Part shown: positions 54,942 through 64,000 of the stretch, in pieces
How the letters are laid out: every line of letters begins with the position of its first letter
Numbering within the stretch: the stretch's first letter is position 1
The notes under the pieces: model-generated
Told to the model about the DNA's origin: nothing
The model's database searches: none
The model's input: only the letters and a program-made list of their open reading frames with translations
Made by a program: the position numbers and the translations under genes
Source: Erythrobacter cryptus DSM 12079
GTDB lineage: Bacteria > Pseudomonadota > Alphaproteobacteria > Sphingomonadales > Sphingomonadaceae
Reading direction: 5' to 3'
DNA length: 64,000 nucleotides
NCBI RefSeq assembly: GCF_000422985.1
Contig: NZ_AUHC01000001.1
Coordinates: 372,001-436,000 of the forward strand

Positions 54942-55268
54942 TTAGCGGGGAGGATCGTCGGAGCGCGTGTTCGCCATCCGGAAGATGTTCCTGAAGGCCA
55001 CGGCTATTCCGAGGAACAGCCCGACCATCAAGCCCCAGGGCGCCGTATCGGCCAGGCGATCGAACAGCCAGCCAAACACGAGCCCGCCCAGGATCCCGCC
55101 CAGAAGATCCGCCAGCACACGGTTGCCGCTGCGGTAATTCGCATCGACCCCCTGCTGCGGGCTGCTGCGCTGTTCCTCGCGCTCGCGGGCGGCCTTGAGC
55201 CGCGCCTCAAGCGCGTCGATGCGCGCATCCTCCTCAACGGGTTCCCGACCGGGTGTCTCATCGCTCAT
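54942..55268 (-). CDS. atpI: AtpZ/AtpI-family assembly protein
   Basis: 108 residues from the ATG at 55268. The N-terminal half is a charged coil (EDARIDALEARLKAAREREEQ), and two transmembrane helices follow (VLADLLGGILGGLVFGWLFDRL, WGLMVGLFLGIAVAFRNIFRM). It is thought to help c-ring assembly and Mg2+ supply. It opens the F0 operon (atpI-B-E-b'-b); the F1 genes are elsewhere, as is usual in alphaproteobacteria. The 179-base gap upstream should hold the promoter, but none was picked. Confidence 0.9.
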   Translation of the reverse strand: MSDETPGREPVEEDARIDALEARLKAAREREEQRSSPQQGVDANYRSGNRVLADLLGGILGGLVFGWLFDRLADTAPWGLMVGLFLGIAVAFRNIFRMANTRSDDPPR

Positions 55269-55447
55269 GAACCGGCCTTTAGAGGCAAGGCCAGGTCGGT
55301 TGCAACAAGCCACCCCGCCAAGGGCGCCGCCCCCTTAGAAGGGGGGCAGAAATGTGTCAACATCGTGCGGCGAGACTTTTGTGCAGGTGCGAATTGCGTC
55401 CGCTCGGCCCAGGATCGCCGCTGCGCTGCGGGGGCAGCTTGCGTCGC

Positions 55448-55831
55448 TTACGGACAGCGCGGATCGCGGATCGGTGGGGCGCTGGTGCGGGTGTGCCAGG
55501 TGCCATCGGGCGCGCGGTATTTCTCGCCCGGCACGGTGCGCAGCACGGCCTGGCACCCGGCGGTCAGGGCATAGGCCTCGAGCGTGACGTTGTTCTCCTT
55601 GGCCTTCTCGGCATAGACCGCGCGGCGCTTGATGTTGATGTCATCAACCAGCCGCTGCAGCACCGGATCGGCCGGGCCGACAATGCCAAGATAGCCATCG
55701 GCCTGCTCGCCCACCTTGCCCTCGGCGCGCGCGGCGGCATAGGCCGGATCGCGCTGCGCCAGCGCCGGGGCCACCACCAGGCCGAGCGCCACCAGAACCG
55801 TGCTCGCGGCAATCATTGCAGTGCGCATCAT
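55448..55831 (-). CDS. ydbL: YdbL-family periplasmic protein (DUF1318)
   Basis: 127 residues. The signal peptide is RTAMIAASTVLVALGLVVAPALAQ. The mature part (AYAAARAEGKVGEQADGYLGIV, VDDINIKRRAVYAEKAKENNVTLEAYALTAGCQAVLRTVPGEKYRAPDGTW) is clearly DUF1318. In E. coli YdbL is periplasmic and is thought to modulate the YdbH-YnbE complex that moves phospholipid between the membranes. It is the last of the three genes in the same order as E. coli, 31 bases after ynbE. Confidence 0.9.
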   Translation of the reverse strand: MMRTAMIAASTVLVALGLVVAPALAQRDPAYAAARAEGKVGEQADGYLGIVGPADPVLQRLVDDINIKRRAVYAEKAKENNVTLEAYALTAGCQAVLRTVPGEKYRAPDGTWHTRTSAPPIRDPRCP

Positions 55832-55862
55832 CCCTCACTCCTGTCCCGCGGGCCTTCCTGCT

Positions 55863-56141
55863 TCAGAAGATTTCCGCGTTTTCCTCGATCGTGTTGGCCG
55901 CATCCTCGGCCAGCCGATAGATCACTTCCTGCCGGATGTTGATGTTGAGCTCGATCACGATCGGCTCGCTCGGCGCGGCGATGTTGACGCATCCGCCGCC
56001 GAGCACCGAAAGGACCGCCGCGCTCGCCATCAGCCACCGGCGCCTTGCCCGGCCTGACCGCGCCTGCAGCCCTGTGTCTCGCCGGAAGGCTCCGGCAGGC
56101 GTCGCAAGACGGCGTGGCGCGATCAGATCTTGGCTCATCAT
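55863..56141 (-). CDS. ynbE: YnbE-like outer-membrane lipoprotein
   Basis: 92 residues from the ATG at 56141, which overlaps the ydbH stop (ATGA). The lipobox is SVLGGGC with Cys51, followed by VNIAAPSEPIVIELNINIRQEVIYRLAEDAA. The beta-strand region VIELNINI is what pairs with YdbH in E. coli. The 37 residues before the LMASAAVL core are unusually long for a lipoprotein signal; an internal start is possible but would lack the basic RARRRW. The order ydbH-ynbE-ydbL matches E. coli. Confidence 0.82.
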   Translation of the reverse strand: MMSQDLIAPRRLATPAGAFRRDTGLQARSGRARRRWLMASAAVLSVLGGGCVNIAAPSEPIVIELNINIRQEVIYRLAEDAANTIEENAEIF

Positions 56142-59100
56142 GGCTGGCTTTCGCTTTCGGAAGGTTGAACGGATGGCTGGCGCTCCCGGGCGGGCACGAG
56201 GCGACCGCCTTTGGTGGTGAGCAGGCCCTTGTCCACCGGATTGCCGAGATATTCGGCATCCCAGAACGAGCGCACCATGGTGGCAAGCTCGTAGAAATTC
56301 TCCGAGCGGACATTGACCTTGAAGCGGATCGGCAGGCGCGCAAGCTGCCTTGTGAGGAAATCGCGGCTGGTGCCCGCGCCCTGACGCACGCCGTCGAAAT
56401 CGAAATTGGTGACGATTTCACCGGCAAGATCGCCGTTCAGCCCCACCTCCATCCGGCGATAATCGAGCGAGCGCAGCGCAGCAAAGGCATAGTTGCCGAT
56501 TGCGCCCAGGTCCTCGTAGCTCAGCTCGCCGATATAGGCGACATTGCCCCCGCCCGGGCGGCTCACCAGCACCCCGCGCGCGATCCGCCCGTTGCCATTG
56601 GCGTCGAACACCACCGGCACGATGCCATCGAAGGTGCCGGTGGCGCCGAGATTGGTCAGTTCCATCTGCGCCACGAAGGTCGCGGCATCGAGCCCCGTGA
56701 TTTCGAAGACATAGCGGCGCTCCTCGCTCCGGCTGAAATCCATCACCAGCGGGCGCAGGCTGAGGCTGCCGCCCATGAAGGGAAAGCGCGCCTCGTGCAG
56801 CGCAAGGCGACTGCCGCCCGACAGGTCGAAGCGCACATGGCCGTCGAGCACCTCGACCCCGGGATTGATCGCGGCGATGGTGACGGTCTGGTCGGGTGCG
56901 GTGGTGAGATTGAGGAGATCGGTGAACACCACCTCACCCTTGAGCCCGCGCACCGGGCCGAAGGCAGCGGCGAAATCAAACCCGTCGCTGCGCAGGCGCC
57001 CGCGGCTGGTGACATCATCGCCGCGCCAGGCGACCTCGCCCTCGCCGCTGATCGTGCCTTTGGCCAGGGCCACCACGCCCTTGGCCAGATAGGTGAGATC
57101 CTCGGGCTGGAGATCGTCGCCAAAGGCGATGCCCGGGACGGTGAGCAGCGCCCGCCCGCTGGCCTTTGCCAGATCGTGGCTGAGGTTAACCTCCACCACC
57201 CTGCGCCCCGATCCGGAGTGGGCGAGCGTGGCCGTGGCGGCAATGCGATTGTCAGCCAGGCTGAGCGCGGCGCCTTGCGCGCTGAGCGGCGCGAAGCGCG
57301 CGATGCCCCCGGAAGGCCGGTCGGTCAGGGTGAAGGCGCCCTCATCGATCCTGAGCGCGCCATCGGCAAAGCGCCAGCGCCCGGAGATGGCGGAAAGATC
57401 GAATGGCACCGCCGCGATCCGGGCGGTGCCGCCGGCAAAGGCCCCGCCGACCCCGCCATCCATCCGGCCGGTCAGACTCGCGGCGGAAAGAGCAACCGCG
57501 CTGCCCTCGGCACCGATCTCGACGGTAAGGCCGGTGGCCGCAAAGGGCGAAGGATAGCGCAAGGCGAGGCCCTTGGCGGCAATCCGCGCCGGGCTTTCGC
57601 CCAGCGTTCCGGCAAGCGTGATCGGCCCGCTGCGCGCAGCAAGGCGGAGGGCGCGATCATAGGCGAGCATCGGCGCGCCGCGCTCCGGGCACAGGGTGAT
57701 GCTCTGGCCCTCGAGCGCAAGCCCCGAAAGCGCCAGCGCGGCGAAGCGGATCGCGGTGCAGCGGGTGCCGAGCGCAAGGCCGCCCGCCTGCGACCACCTG
57801 CCTTCGAGCGGCAGGGACAGATCGCTGAGCATCCCGCCCGGCAAGGCGCCGCTGGCGGCCAGCAGGCCATTAAACCGCAGCACGCCGCCGCGCTCCTGCG
57901 TGAGCGCCAGCCGCGGGATCGCCACCCGGTTGGCGCCGGCGGCATAATCGGCCATGGCAAGCCGCGCGCTCCAGCCGCCTCCCGGCGCCGGGTCGATCCG
58001 CGCGTTGAGCTGCGGCAGGCCCTCGCCGCCGATCAGCAGATTGCCGCGCAGCGCCCCAAGGCCCGCTGCACCAAGATCGGCGCTCACCTGCGAAAGCGCC
58101 GCGATTCGCTCGCCGCCGGCGGCCGTGAGCCGGGCCTCGGGCACGATCAGCCGCGCCGCACCGGCGCGGTGGCGGATGATCGCCTCGGCCGCAAGGCTGG
58201 CGCGGTTGATGGCCCGATCAAAGGCGGCGCTGGCCTGCGCAAGCAGAGGGGCAAGCAGCGTGCCTTCGAGGCTGGCGCGCGCGGAGGCGAGGCTGACGCC
58301 AAGAGGGTGTGCCGGAGCGATCCCGCTGGCCCGCACCTGCCCCTCCCACTGGCCGCGGGCGAGATCGCCCGTCCCGCGCCAGCGGCCCTCGGCGCGCATG
58401 CGATCGAGCCGCCCCTGCGGCATGCGCAGGCCAGCAAGCGCGAGGTCATGCGCCAGCGCGGCGGCCGCCTTGTTCCAGGAAAAGCGCGCCGTGCCGCCAA
58501 TGCGCGCGGCAGTGAGCGTCTCGAGCGACAGGCCGCTGCCTTCGATCGCGAGGTCGCCCTTCGCGCCGGCAAGATCGCGGCTCAGCTGAGCCTTGGTTTG
58601 CGCTGCCAGCTGCGCCGCCCGCACGCCTTCACAGGCAAGCCCGCCAAGCCGCAACGGCCCGGAAAGGCGCGGCACCCCTTTGCGGGTGGAAAGCTCGCCA
58701 TAGAGCGTCGCGCGTTCGGCCCGGCATCCCTCTTTGCCAAACCCGGGCGCTGTCGCCCCGAGCACGCCGGCAAAGCCATCATCGAGCCGCCCCGCGCCTT
58801 CGAGCCTGACCCCGATGTGCCCATAATCGCTCTCGATCAGCCCGCGCGCATCTTTCAGCACGAGATCGATCGCCGGGAGCGCGGGCGGCGCGTCGCTCTT
58901 GGTGAAGACCAGCGGATCGAGCGCCCCAAGACTGAAGCGCCCGCCGCGGTAGCTCGCATAGGCCCGCGCGCCTTCAACCTCGAGGCGGCGCAGCTCCGGC
59001 CCTGCCCAGCCCACCCCGGTGGTGACCACCACCCGGCGCGCGGTGAAATCGGGCCGTGCCGGATCGCCGATCACGAGATTGGCGATCACCTGCTCACGCG

Positions 59101-59332
59101 GGCCGATGGCGATGATGTCATAGCGGGCCGGCACCCCGGCGCTGCCGAGATAGTCGTCGATCACGTCGCGGGCGATGTCCTCGCGCGCCAGCCACAGGCC
59201 GCCTGCGGCAAAGAGGGCGATGCCCGCCGCGCCGCCGGCCAGCCGCCTGCGCCAGCGCCGCCTGTGGCCGCGCGCGGGCCGGTGCGCGGCCGCTGGCGGA
59301 GAGGTTTCAGCTTGCAAATCAGGCGCCGCCAT
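56138..59332 (-). CDS. ydbH: YdbH-like AsmA-family intermembrane lipid transport protein
   Basis: 1064 residues. An arginine-rich N-terminus (HRRRWRRRLAGGAAG) and one transmembrane helix (AGIALFAAGGLWLA) anchor it in the inner membrane. The rest is a long beta-rich periplasmic body with many short glycine- and alanine-rich strands, as in AsmA-like bridge proteins (YhdP, TamB, YdbH) that pass phospholipids to the outer membrane. The C-terminal YdbH domain is marked by QMELTNLGATGTFDGIVPVVFDANGNGRIARGVLVSRPGGGNVAYIGEL. It overlaps ynbE (ATGA) and heads the three-gene operon. Confidence 0.9.
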   Translation of the reverse strand: MAAPDLQAETSPPAAAHRPARGHRRRWRRRLAGGAAGIALFAAGGLWLAREDIARDVIDDYLGSAGVPARYDIIAIGPREQVIANLVIGDPARPDFTARRVVVTTGVGWAGPELRRLEVEGARAYASYRGGRFSLGALDPLVFTKSDAPPALPAIDLVLKDARGLIESDYGHIGVRLEGAGRLDDGFAGVLGATAPGFGKEGCRAERATLYGELSTRKGVPRLSGPLRLGGLACEGVRAAQLAAQTKAQLSRDLAGAKGDLAIEGSGLSLETLTAARIGGTARFSWNKAAAALAHDLALAGLRMPQGRLDRMRAEGRWRGTGDLARGQWEGQVRASGIAPAHPLGVSLASARASLEGTLLAPLLAQASAAFDRAINRASLAAEAIIRHRAGAARLIVPEARLTAAGGERIAALSQVSADLGAAGLGALRGNLLIGGEGLPQLNARIDPAPGGGWSARLAMADYAAGANRVAIPRLALTQERGGVLRFNGLLAASGALPGGMLSDLSLPLEGRWSQAGGLALGTRCTAIRFAALALSGLALEGQSITLCPERGAPMLAYDRALRLAARSGPITLAGTLGESPARIAAKGLALRYPSPFAATGLTVEIGAEGSAVALSAASLTGRMDGGVGGAFAGGTARIAAVPFDLSAISGRWRFADGALRIDEGAFTLTDRPSGGIARFAPLSAQGAALSLADNRIAATATLAHSGSGRRVVEVNLSHDLAKASGRALLTVPGIAFGDDLQPEDLTYLAKGVVALAKGTISGEGEVAWRGDDVTSRGRLRSDGFDFAAAFGPVRGLKGEVVFTDLLNLTTAPDQTVTIAAINPGVEVLDGHVRFDLSGGSRLALHEARFPFMGGSLSLRPLVMDFSRSEERRYVFEITGLDAATFVAQMELTNLGATGTFDGIVPVVFDANGNGRIARGVLVSRPGGGNVAYIGELSYEDLGAIGNYAFAALRSLDYRRMEVGLNGDLAGEIVTNFDFDGVRQGAGTSRDFLTRQLARLPIRFKVNVRSENFYELATMVRSFWDAEYLGNPVDKGLLTTKGGRLVPARERQPSVQPSESESQP

Positions 59333-59406
59333 CGCCGGCCACTCTTGCGCGCATCATCGCGCAAAGGCAATGAGCGAGACGGTGGCGCGGCTGATCCGGA
59401 GGTCAA

Positions 59407-60141
59407 ATGGCTGAGGCGGAACAGGGTTTCGATTTCGGCACGCCGCCGCCCGCCCGCAGCGAGGCCGGCAAGGCGGCGGGAGAAGGCCACCGCGCCCGGC
59501 TGCGCGCCCGGCTGCTCACCGGCGGGGCCGAGGCGCTCGCCGATTACGAGGTGCTCGAATATCTGCTCTTTGCCGCGATCCCGCGGGGGGACACAAAGCC
59601 GATCGCCAAGGCGCTGATTGCCCAGTTCGGCAGTCTGGCCGGCGTGCTGAATGCCGATCCCAAGGCGCTCCAGCGCGTCAAAGGCGTGGGCGAAAGCAGC
59701 GCCGCTGCCCTCAAGGCCGTCGCAATCGCCGCGCGCCGCATGGCCCGCGGCGCGATTGTCGGCAAGCCGGTGCTCTCGAGCTGGCAGGCGCTGCTCGATT
59801 ATCTTGCCACCGACATGGCGCATCTGACGGTGGAGCGGGTGCGGGTGCTCTATCTTGATGCCAGAAACCGCCTGATCGAGGATCATCATGTCGGCGATGG
59901 CTCGATCGATGAGGCCGCCATACACCCGCGCGAGGTGATCCGCCGGGCGATGGACCTTGGGGCAACCGCGATGATCCTCGTCCACAACCATCCCTCGGGC
60001 AGCCCCGAGCCGAGCCGGGCCGATATCCACATCACCCAGCGCATCGCCGAGGCCGGGCGCCTGCTCGGCGTTACCGTTCACGATCACGTGATCATCGGGC
60101 GCGAGGGCCATGTGAGCCTCAGGGCCAAGGGCCTGATCTGA
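59407..60141 (+). CDS. radC: RadC-family JAMM-domain protein
   Basis: 244 residues. The N-terminal helix-hairpin-helix region (DYEVLEYLLFAAIPRGDTKPIAKAL, LQRVKGVGESSAAALKA) is followed by the JAMM metalloprotease-like domain with HNHPSGSPEPSRAD: His193, His195 and Asp206 are the zinc ligands. Despite the name, a role in recombination repair has not held up in E. coli. It stands divergent from ydbH by 74 bases and is followed after two bases by the acyltransferase gene, so these are read together. Confidence 0.92.
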   Translation: MAEAEQGFDFGTPPPARSEAGKAAGEGHRARLRARLLTGGAEALADYEVLEYLLFAAIPRGDTKPIAKALIAQFGSLAGVLNADPKALQRVKGVGESSAAALKAVAIAARRMARGAIVGKPVLSSWQALLDYLATDMAHLTVERVRVLYLDARNRLIEDHHVGDGSIDEAAIHPREVIRRAMDLGATAMILVHNHPSGSPEPSRADIHITQRIAEAGRLLGVTVHDHVIIGREGHVSLRAKGLI

Positions 60142-60143
60142 AG

Positions 60144-62027
60144 GTGGGCGCCCCGGCCGCCGCCCGCCACCGGCCGGAGATCGACGGGCTGCGAGCGCTG
60201 GCGATCACCCCGGTGGTGGTGCACCATGCCGATCCCGCCTGGCTGCCCGGCGGCTATGCCGGGGTCGATCTGTTCTTCGTCATCAGCGGCTATCTCATCA
60301 CCGGGATCATCGCCGCCGAGCTTGCCGAAGGCAGGTTCAGCCTGTGGCGCTTCTGGGAGCGGCGGCTGCGGCGGATTGTGCCGGCGCTGGCGGTGATGCT
60401 GATGGTCAGCAGCATCGCGGCCTGGGCGATCCTCACCCCGCTCGATTTTCGCCAGTTTGCCAAGGCCCTGGTGGCCGCCGCGCTGTTTGCCTCGAACCTG
60501 CAATTCGCGCGCGGCACCGATTATTTCTACAGCGCCGAGGGCGACCGGGCCCTTCTCCACACCTGGACGCTGGGGGTTGAAGAACAGTTCTACATTCTCT
60601 TTCCGCTATTGCTGCTCGGGCTGTGGCGCTGGCGGCCGCGGATGGTGCTGCCGGCGATCGCGGCGCTGGGGCTGGCGAGCTTCGCGCTGGCACTGTGGCT
60701 GGCGCCGCGCTGGCCGCTCGGGGCCTTCTACCTGCTGCCCACGCGCATGTGGGAGTTGATGCTGGGGGCGGCCTTCGCGCTGGCACCTGCGCCGGAGCGC
60801 CCACGCGATGGCCTCGCGCTTGCCGGGCTTGGGTTGATTGCGCTTGGCCTCGCGCTGATCGGGCCGGGCACGGCAGCGCCGGGGCCGCTGTTCCTGCTGC
60901 CCACCATCGGCGCCGCGCTGGTGCTGCGCTTTGCGCAAGCGGGTGGCCTTGCCGCGCGCCTCCTCGGCTGGCGGCCGCTGGTGGGCCTCGGGCTCGTCTC
61001 TTATGGCACCTATCTGTGGCACCAGCCGGTGCTTGCTTTCCTGCAATATGTCCATTTCGGCCCGCTTGGCCCCGGACTGCTGCTGGCGGGAATCGCCGCT
61101 TCGGTGGGCCTCGGCGCGCTCTCGCACATTTTCATCGAACAGCCGGTGCGCCAGCGGCAGCGACTCGCGCGCCCGGCCTTGCTGGTGATGGCTTGCGCCG
61201 CGGGAATCGCCATGCCTCTGGGGACGGGCCTTGCCGCCTATTTCGGCATGCTGCCCGCGCGCAGCACGGCGCTGGCGCAGCGGCTCGAGGGCCTGCGTCC
61301 TGCCGATGCCGAGGCGGAAATGGTGGTGCCCGAGCACGGTGCGCTGGCCTTCGTGCTCTATGGGGACAGCCATGCCGGGCATTATTTCGGCGCGGCCCGC
61401 GCGCGTTTTGGCAGGGGCGCGCTGGTCAGCGCCTTAGGCTGCCTTTCTGCCGGTGGGCTTTCAAGCCGCGCGCCCGGCGATCCGAAAGAACCGGCCTGCC
61501 GCGCCCTGCCCGATGCGCTCGAGACCGTGGTAAGGACGCGCCAGGTGCGCCTGGTGATCTGGGGCCAGCGCTGGCAGCGCTGGCTCTATCCGGCCGGGTC
61601 CGACGTGCCGCTGGGGACAACCTATGGTGCCGGCCAGCCGCACCTGTTTCGGGCGATGGAGCGGCTCGCCGCGCGCCTGCCTGCCGATGTGCGGATCGTG
61701 ATCATCGGCAATGCCCCCACCCCGGAAACCGCCGGCGGAGCCCTCACAGGGGGCTGGCTGCGTTGCCGGGCCTATGCCAATGTCGCCTGCCCCCGCGCCT
61801 TTCCGGCAAGCCGCGCCGAAGGGCGGCGCCTCAACGCTGCGCTGGAGGCCTTTGCCGCGCGCCATCCGCGCTTTGTCTATGTCGATGCCGCCGCGCCCCT
61901 GTGCCCTGATGGGCACTGCCTGCTGGTCCAGGATGGGCGGCTCAATTTCTGGGACGAGAGCCACCTCACCCATGCCGCCGCCGCGCGGGTGCTCTCCCAG
62001 ATCGATCCGGCCTTGCTGCGCCGCTAG
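60144..62027 (+). CDS. OafA/YrhL-type acyltransferase with SGNH domain
   Basis: 627 residues from the GTG at 60144, two bases after radC. About ten transmembrane helices make the acyltransferase-3 domain: HRPEIDGLRALAITPVVVHH, GGYAGVDLFFVISGYLIT, FWERRLRRIVPAL, HTWTLGVEEQFYILFPLLLL. The C-terminal periplasmic SGNH hydrolase-like domain has YGDSHAGHYF with the serine and DESHLTHAAAARVL with the Asp-His pair. Such proteins O-acetylate surface polysaccharide or lipopolysaccharide. The acceptor is unknown; no polysaccharide genes are next to it. Confidence 0.92.
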   Translation: MGAPAAARHRPEIDGLRALAITPVVVHHADPAWLPGGYAGVDLFFVISGYLITGIIAAELAEGRFSLWRFWERRLRRIVPALAVMLMVSSIAAWAILTPLDFRQFAKALVAAALFASNLQFARGTDYFYSAEGDRALLHTWTLGVEEQFYILFPLLLLGLWRWRPRMVLPAIAALGLASFALALWLAPRWPLGAFYLLPTRMWELMLGAAFALAPAPERPRDGLALAGLGLIALGLALIGPGTAAPGPLFLLPTIGAALVLRFAQAGGLAARLLGWRPLVGLGLVSYGTYLWHQPVLAFLQYVHFGPLGPGLLLAGIAASVGLGALSHIFIEQPVRQRQRLARPALLVMACAAGIAMPLGTGLAAYFGMLPARSTALAQRLEGLRPADAEAEMVVPEHGALAFVLYGDSHAGHYFGAARARFGRGALVSALGCLSAGGLSSRAPGDPKEPACRALPDALETVVRTRQVRLVIWGQRWQRWLYPAGSDVPLGTTYGAGQPHLFRAMERLAARLPADVRIVIIGNAPTPETAGGALTGGWLRCRAYANVACPRAFPASRAEGRRLNAALEAFAARHPRFVYVDAAAPLCPDGHCLLVQDGRLNFWDESHLTHAAAARVLSQIDPALLRR

Positions 62028-62105
62028 GCGCGCCGCGGGCGGCCTTGCCTTGCGCGCCCCCCTTGCCTACCGCTCGCGCCCGAAACCGCCATACCGGAGT
62101 CGCGC

Positions 62106-63416
<1,311 letters not shown>

Positions 63417-63421
63417 ACCGG

Positions 63422-63456
63422 GCAGCGCTGGACAAGCCGGGCAAATTGCCTAGGCT
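63422..63456 (+). promoter_or_regulatory. Candidate lapA promoter
   Basis: TGGACA at 63429-63434, a 16-base spacer and TAGGCT at 63451-63456. The 19 bases at 63422-63440 repeat those at 10296-10314 with one mismatch. The GTG start of lapA is 37 bases beyond the -10. Confidence 0.35.
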
Positions 63457-63493
63457 GGCACGGGGGACGCAAGCATAGGGAGGGCCGCAAGGC

Positions 63494-63877
63494 GTGAGGA
63501 TATTGCGCAGCATTGCCTGGGTTCTGGCAGCCCTGGGCTTCCTGATCTTCGCGATCTACAACTGGCAGCCGGTCGAGCTGACCTTGTGGCAGAACCTGGT
63601 GCTCGAAACCAAGGTGCCGATGCTCGCGCTCATTGCCTTTGCTGCGGGCTTCTTTCCCATGTGGGCCTATCACCGCAGCATCGCCTGGGGCCTCAACCGC
63701 CGCATCCGCACGCTGGAGAACTCATTAAAGCAGGCCGCGCTCGCCCGCGCCAACGAGGCTGCCGCGGCCAAGGCGGCCGCGGATGAAAGCCCTGTGGAAA
63801 ACGCCGGGAACAGCGGTGGGCAAGGCCCGGGGCCGCTCGCCCCGGTTCCCCCCGGCAGCGAGGGCGAGGGCGCGTGA
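63494..63877 (+). CDS. lapA: LapA-domain (DUF1049) inner membrane protein
   Basis: 127 residues from the GTG at 63494, with GGAGGG and GCAAGG upstream. Two transmembrane helices (LRSIAWVLAALGFLIFAIYNW and VPMLALIAFAAGFFPMWAY) are joined by the short periplasmic loop QPVELTLWQNLVLETK that is typical of the family, also called YciS. A charged helix (RIRTLENSLKQAALARANEAAAAKAAA) follows, then a Gly/Pro-rich tail. In E. coli LapA works with LapB in control of LPS synthesis; no lapB is here. Its stop overlaps the pyrF start by four bases (GTGA). Confidence 0.85.
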   Translation: MRILRSIAWVLAALGFLIFAIYNWQPVELTLWQNLVLETKVPMLALIAFAAGFFPMWAYHRSIAWGLNRRIRTLENSLKQAALARANEAAAAKAAADESPVENAGNSGGQGPGPLAPVPPGSEGEGA

Positions 63878-64000
63878 GCAATCCGGTCTATCTTGCGCTC
63901 GATGTGCCGCAGCTCGCACCGGCCAAGGCGCTGGTCGAGAAGGTCAAGGCGCATATCGGCGGGGTCAAGCTGGGCCTCGAGTTCTTCTGCGCCCATGGCG
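63874..64000 (+). CDS. pyrF: Orotidine 5'-phosphate decarboxylase, N-terminal part
   Basis: 42 codons are in the window; the gene runs off the right edge. From the GTG at 63874, coupled to lapA by a four-base overlap, it reads SNPVYLALDVP, then QLAPAKALVEKVKAHIGGVK and LGLEFFCAHG. LALDVP holds the first substrate-binding aspartate and GVKLGLEFF the first strand with the phosphate-side lysine. PyrF makes UMP by decarboxylating OMP. The purB-lapA-pyrF order is familiar in sphingomonads. Confidence 0.92.
   Translation, partial: MSNPVYLALDVPQLAPAKALVEKVKAHIGGVKLGLEFFCAHG

Noticed and set aside
56045..59617. 1190-codon open frame opposite ydbH
   Set aside because: Its product is compositionally a mirror of the high-GC minus-strand gene, and ydbH has family features and coupling to ynbE. 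The same holds for the long antisense frames at 24287-26767, 9485-11839 and 7462-9513.

Overview
The window is a gene-dense, GC-rich chromosomal segment from an alphaproteobacterium, most likely a member of the Sphingomonadales. The basis is the gene content and order: a FYDLN-domain (TIGR02300) gene divergent from aroA-cmk-rpsA, purB-lapA-pyrF, a split ATP synthase locus with separate b and b' subunits, DUF808, YbjN and TIGR04222 proteins, and an intracellular PHA synthase/depolymerase pair. No phage, insertion sequence, CRISPR array, rRNA or integrase is visible. Nearly all of it reads as core chromosome.\n\nLayout. 1-540: the edge of an HNH-endonuclease-like gene and a 390-base gap. 540-7401 (minus): lepA, then two tandem cyclic-di-GMP signalling paralogues; the first is intact but has a degenerate EAL domain, the second is broken by two stops and a frameshift. 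7516-12121 (plus): phaC, phaZ and a D-aminoacylase-like amidohydrolase. 12138-16001 (minus): dnaN, fabG-fabD and an LD-carboxypeptidase. 16058-20107 (plus): a divergent MurC/Mpl-like ligase, a small zinc-ribbon membrane protein, an acyl-CoA synthetase and a PmtA-like methyltransferase, ending in a cluster of palindromes. 20312-23803 (minus): two secreted unknowns, a winged-helix regulator, a GST and DUF808. 24027-26809 (plus): rpsF-rpsR-rplI and AMP nucleosidase.\n\n26864-32532 (minus): YbjN protein, rimK, rimB, a YncE-like propeller, an M2 dipeptidase and an alpha/beta hydrolase. The M2, propeller and rimB genes overlap at their stops and starts. 32575-35744 (plus): a MarR regulator, apparently leaderless, with an EmrA/EmrB efflux pair. 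35748-40130 (minus): trmO, an interrupted lipoprotein gene, asd and an S9 dipeptidyl peptidase. 40303-45845 (minus): ffh-rpsP-rimM-(TIGR04222 protein-nitrilase)-trmD-rplS, the classical ribosome/SRP operon with two extra genes inside. 45977-46482: tRNA-Ala(GGC) and the FYDLN protein. 46659-52651 (plus): aroA, a small membrane protein, cmk, rpsA, gloB and a quinone reductase. 52727-55268 (minus): the F0 half of ATP synthase. 55448-59332 (minus): ydbH-ynbE-ydbL envelope lipid transport genes. 59407-64000 (plus): radC, an acyltransferase, purB, lapA and the start of pyrF.\n\nMost genes are housekeeping. The less ordinary points are the reciprocally decaying c-di-GMP paralogues, the amber codon inside the lipoprotein gene, the leaderless MarR promoter with an operator over its -10, the coupled peptidase-propeller-rimB-rimK operon, the insertion in the trmD operon, and short promoter-like motifs that recur at distant loci. 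I did not find a clearly undescribed multi-gene system. The rimB-rimK operon is the best candidate for one.
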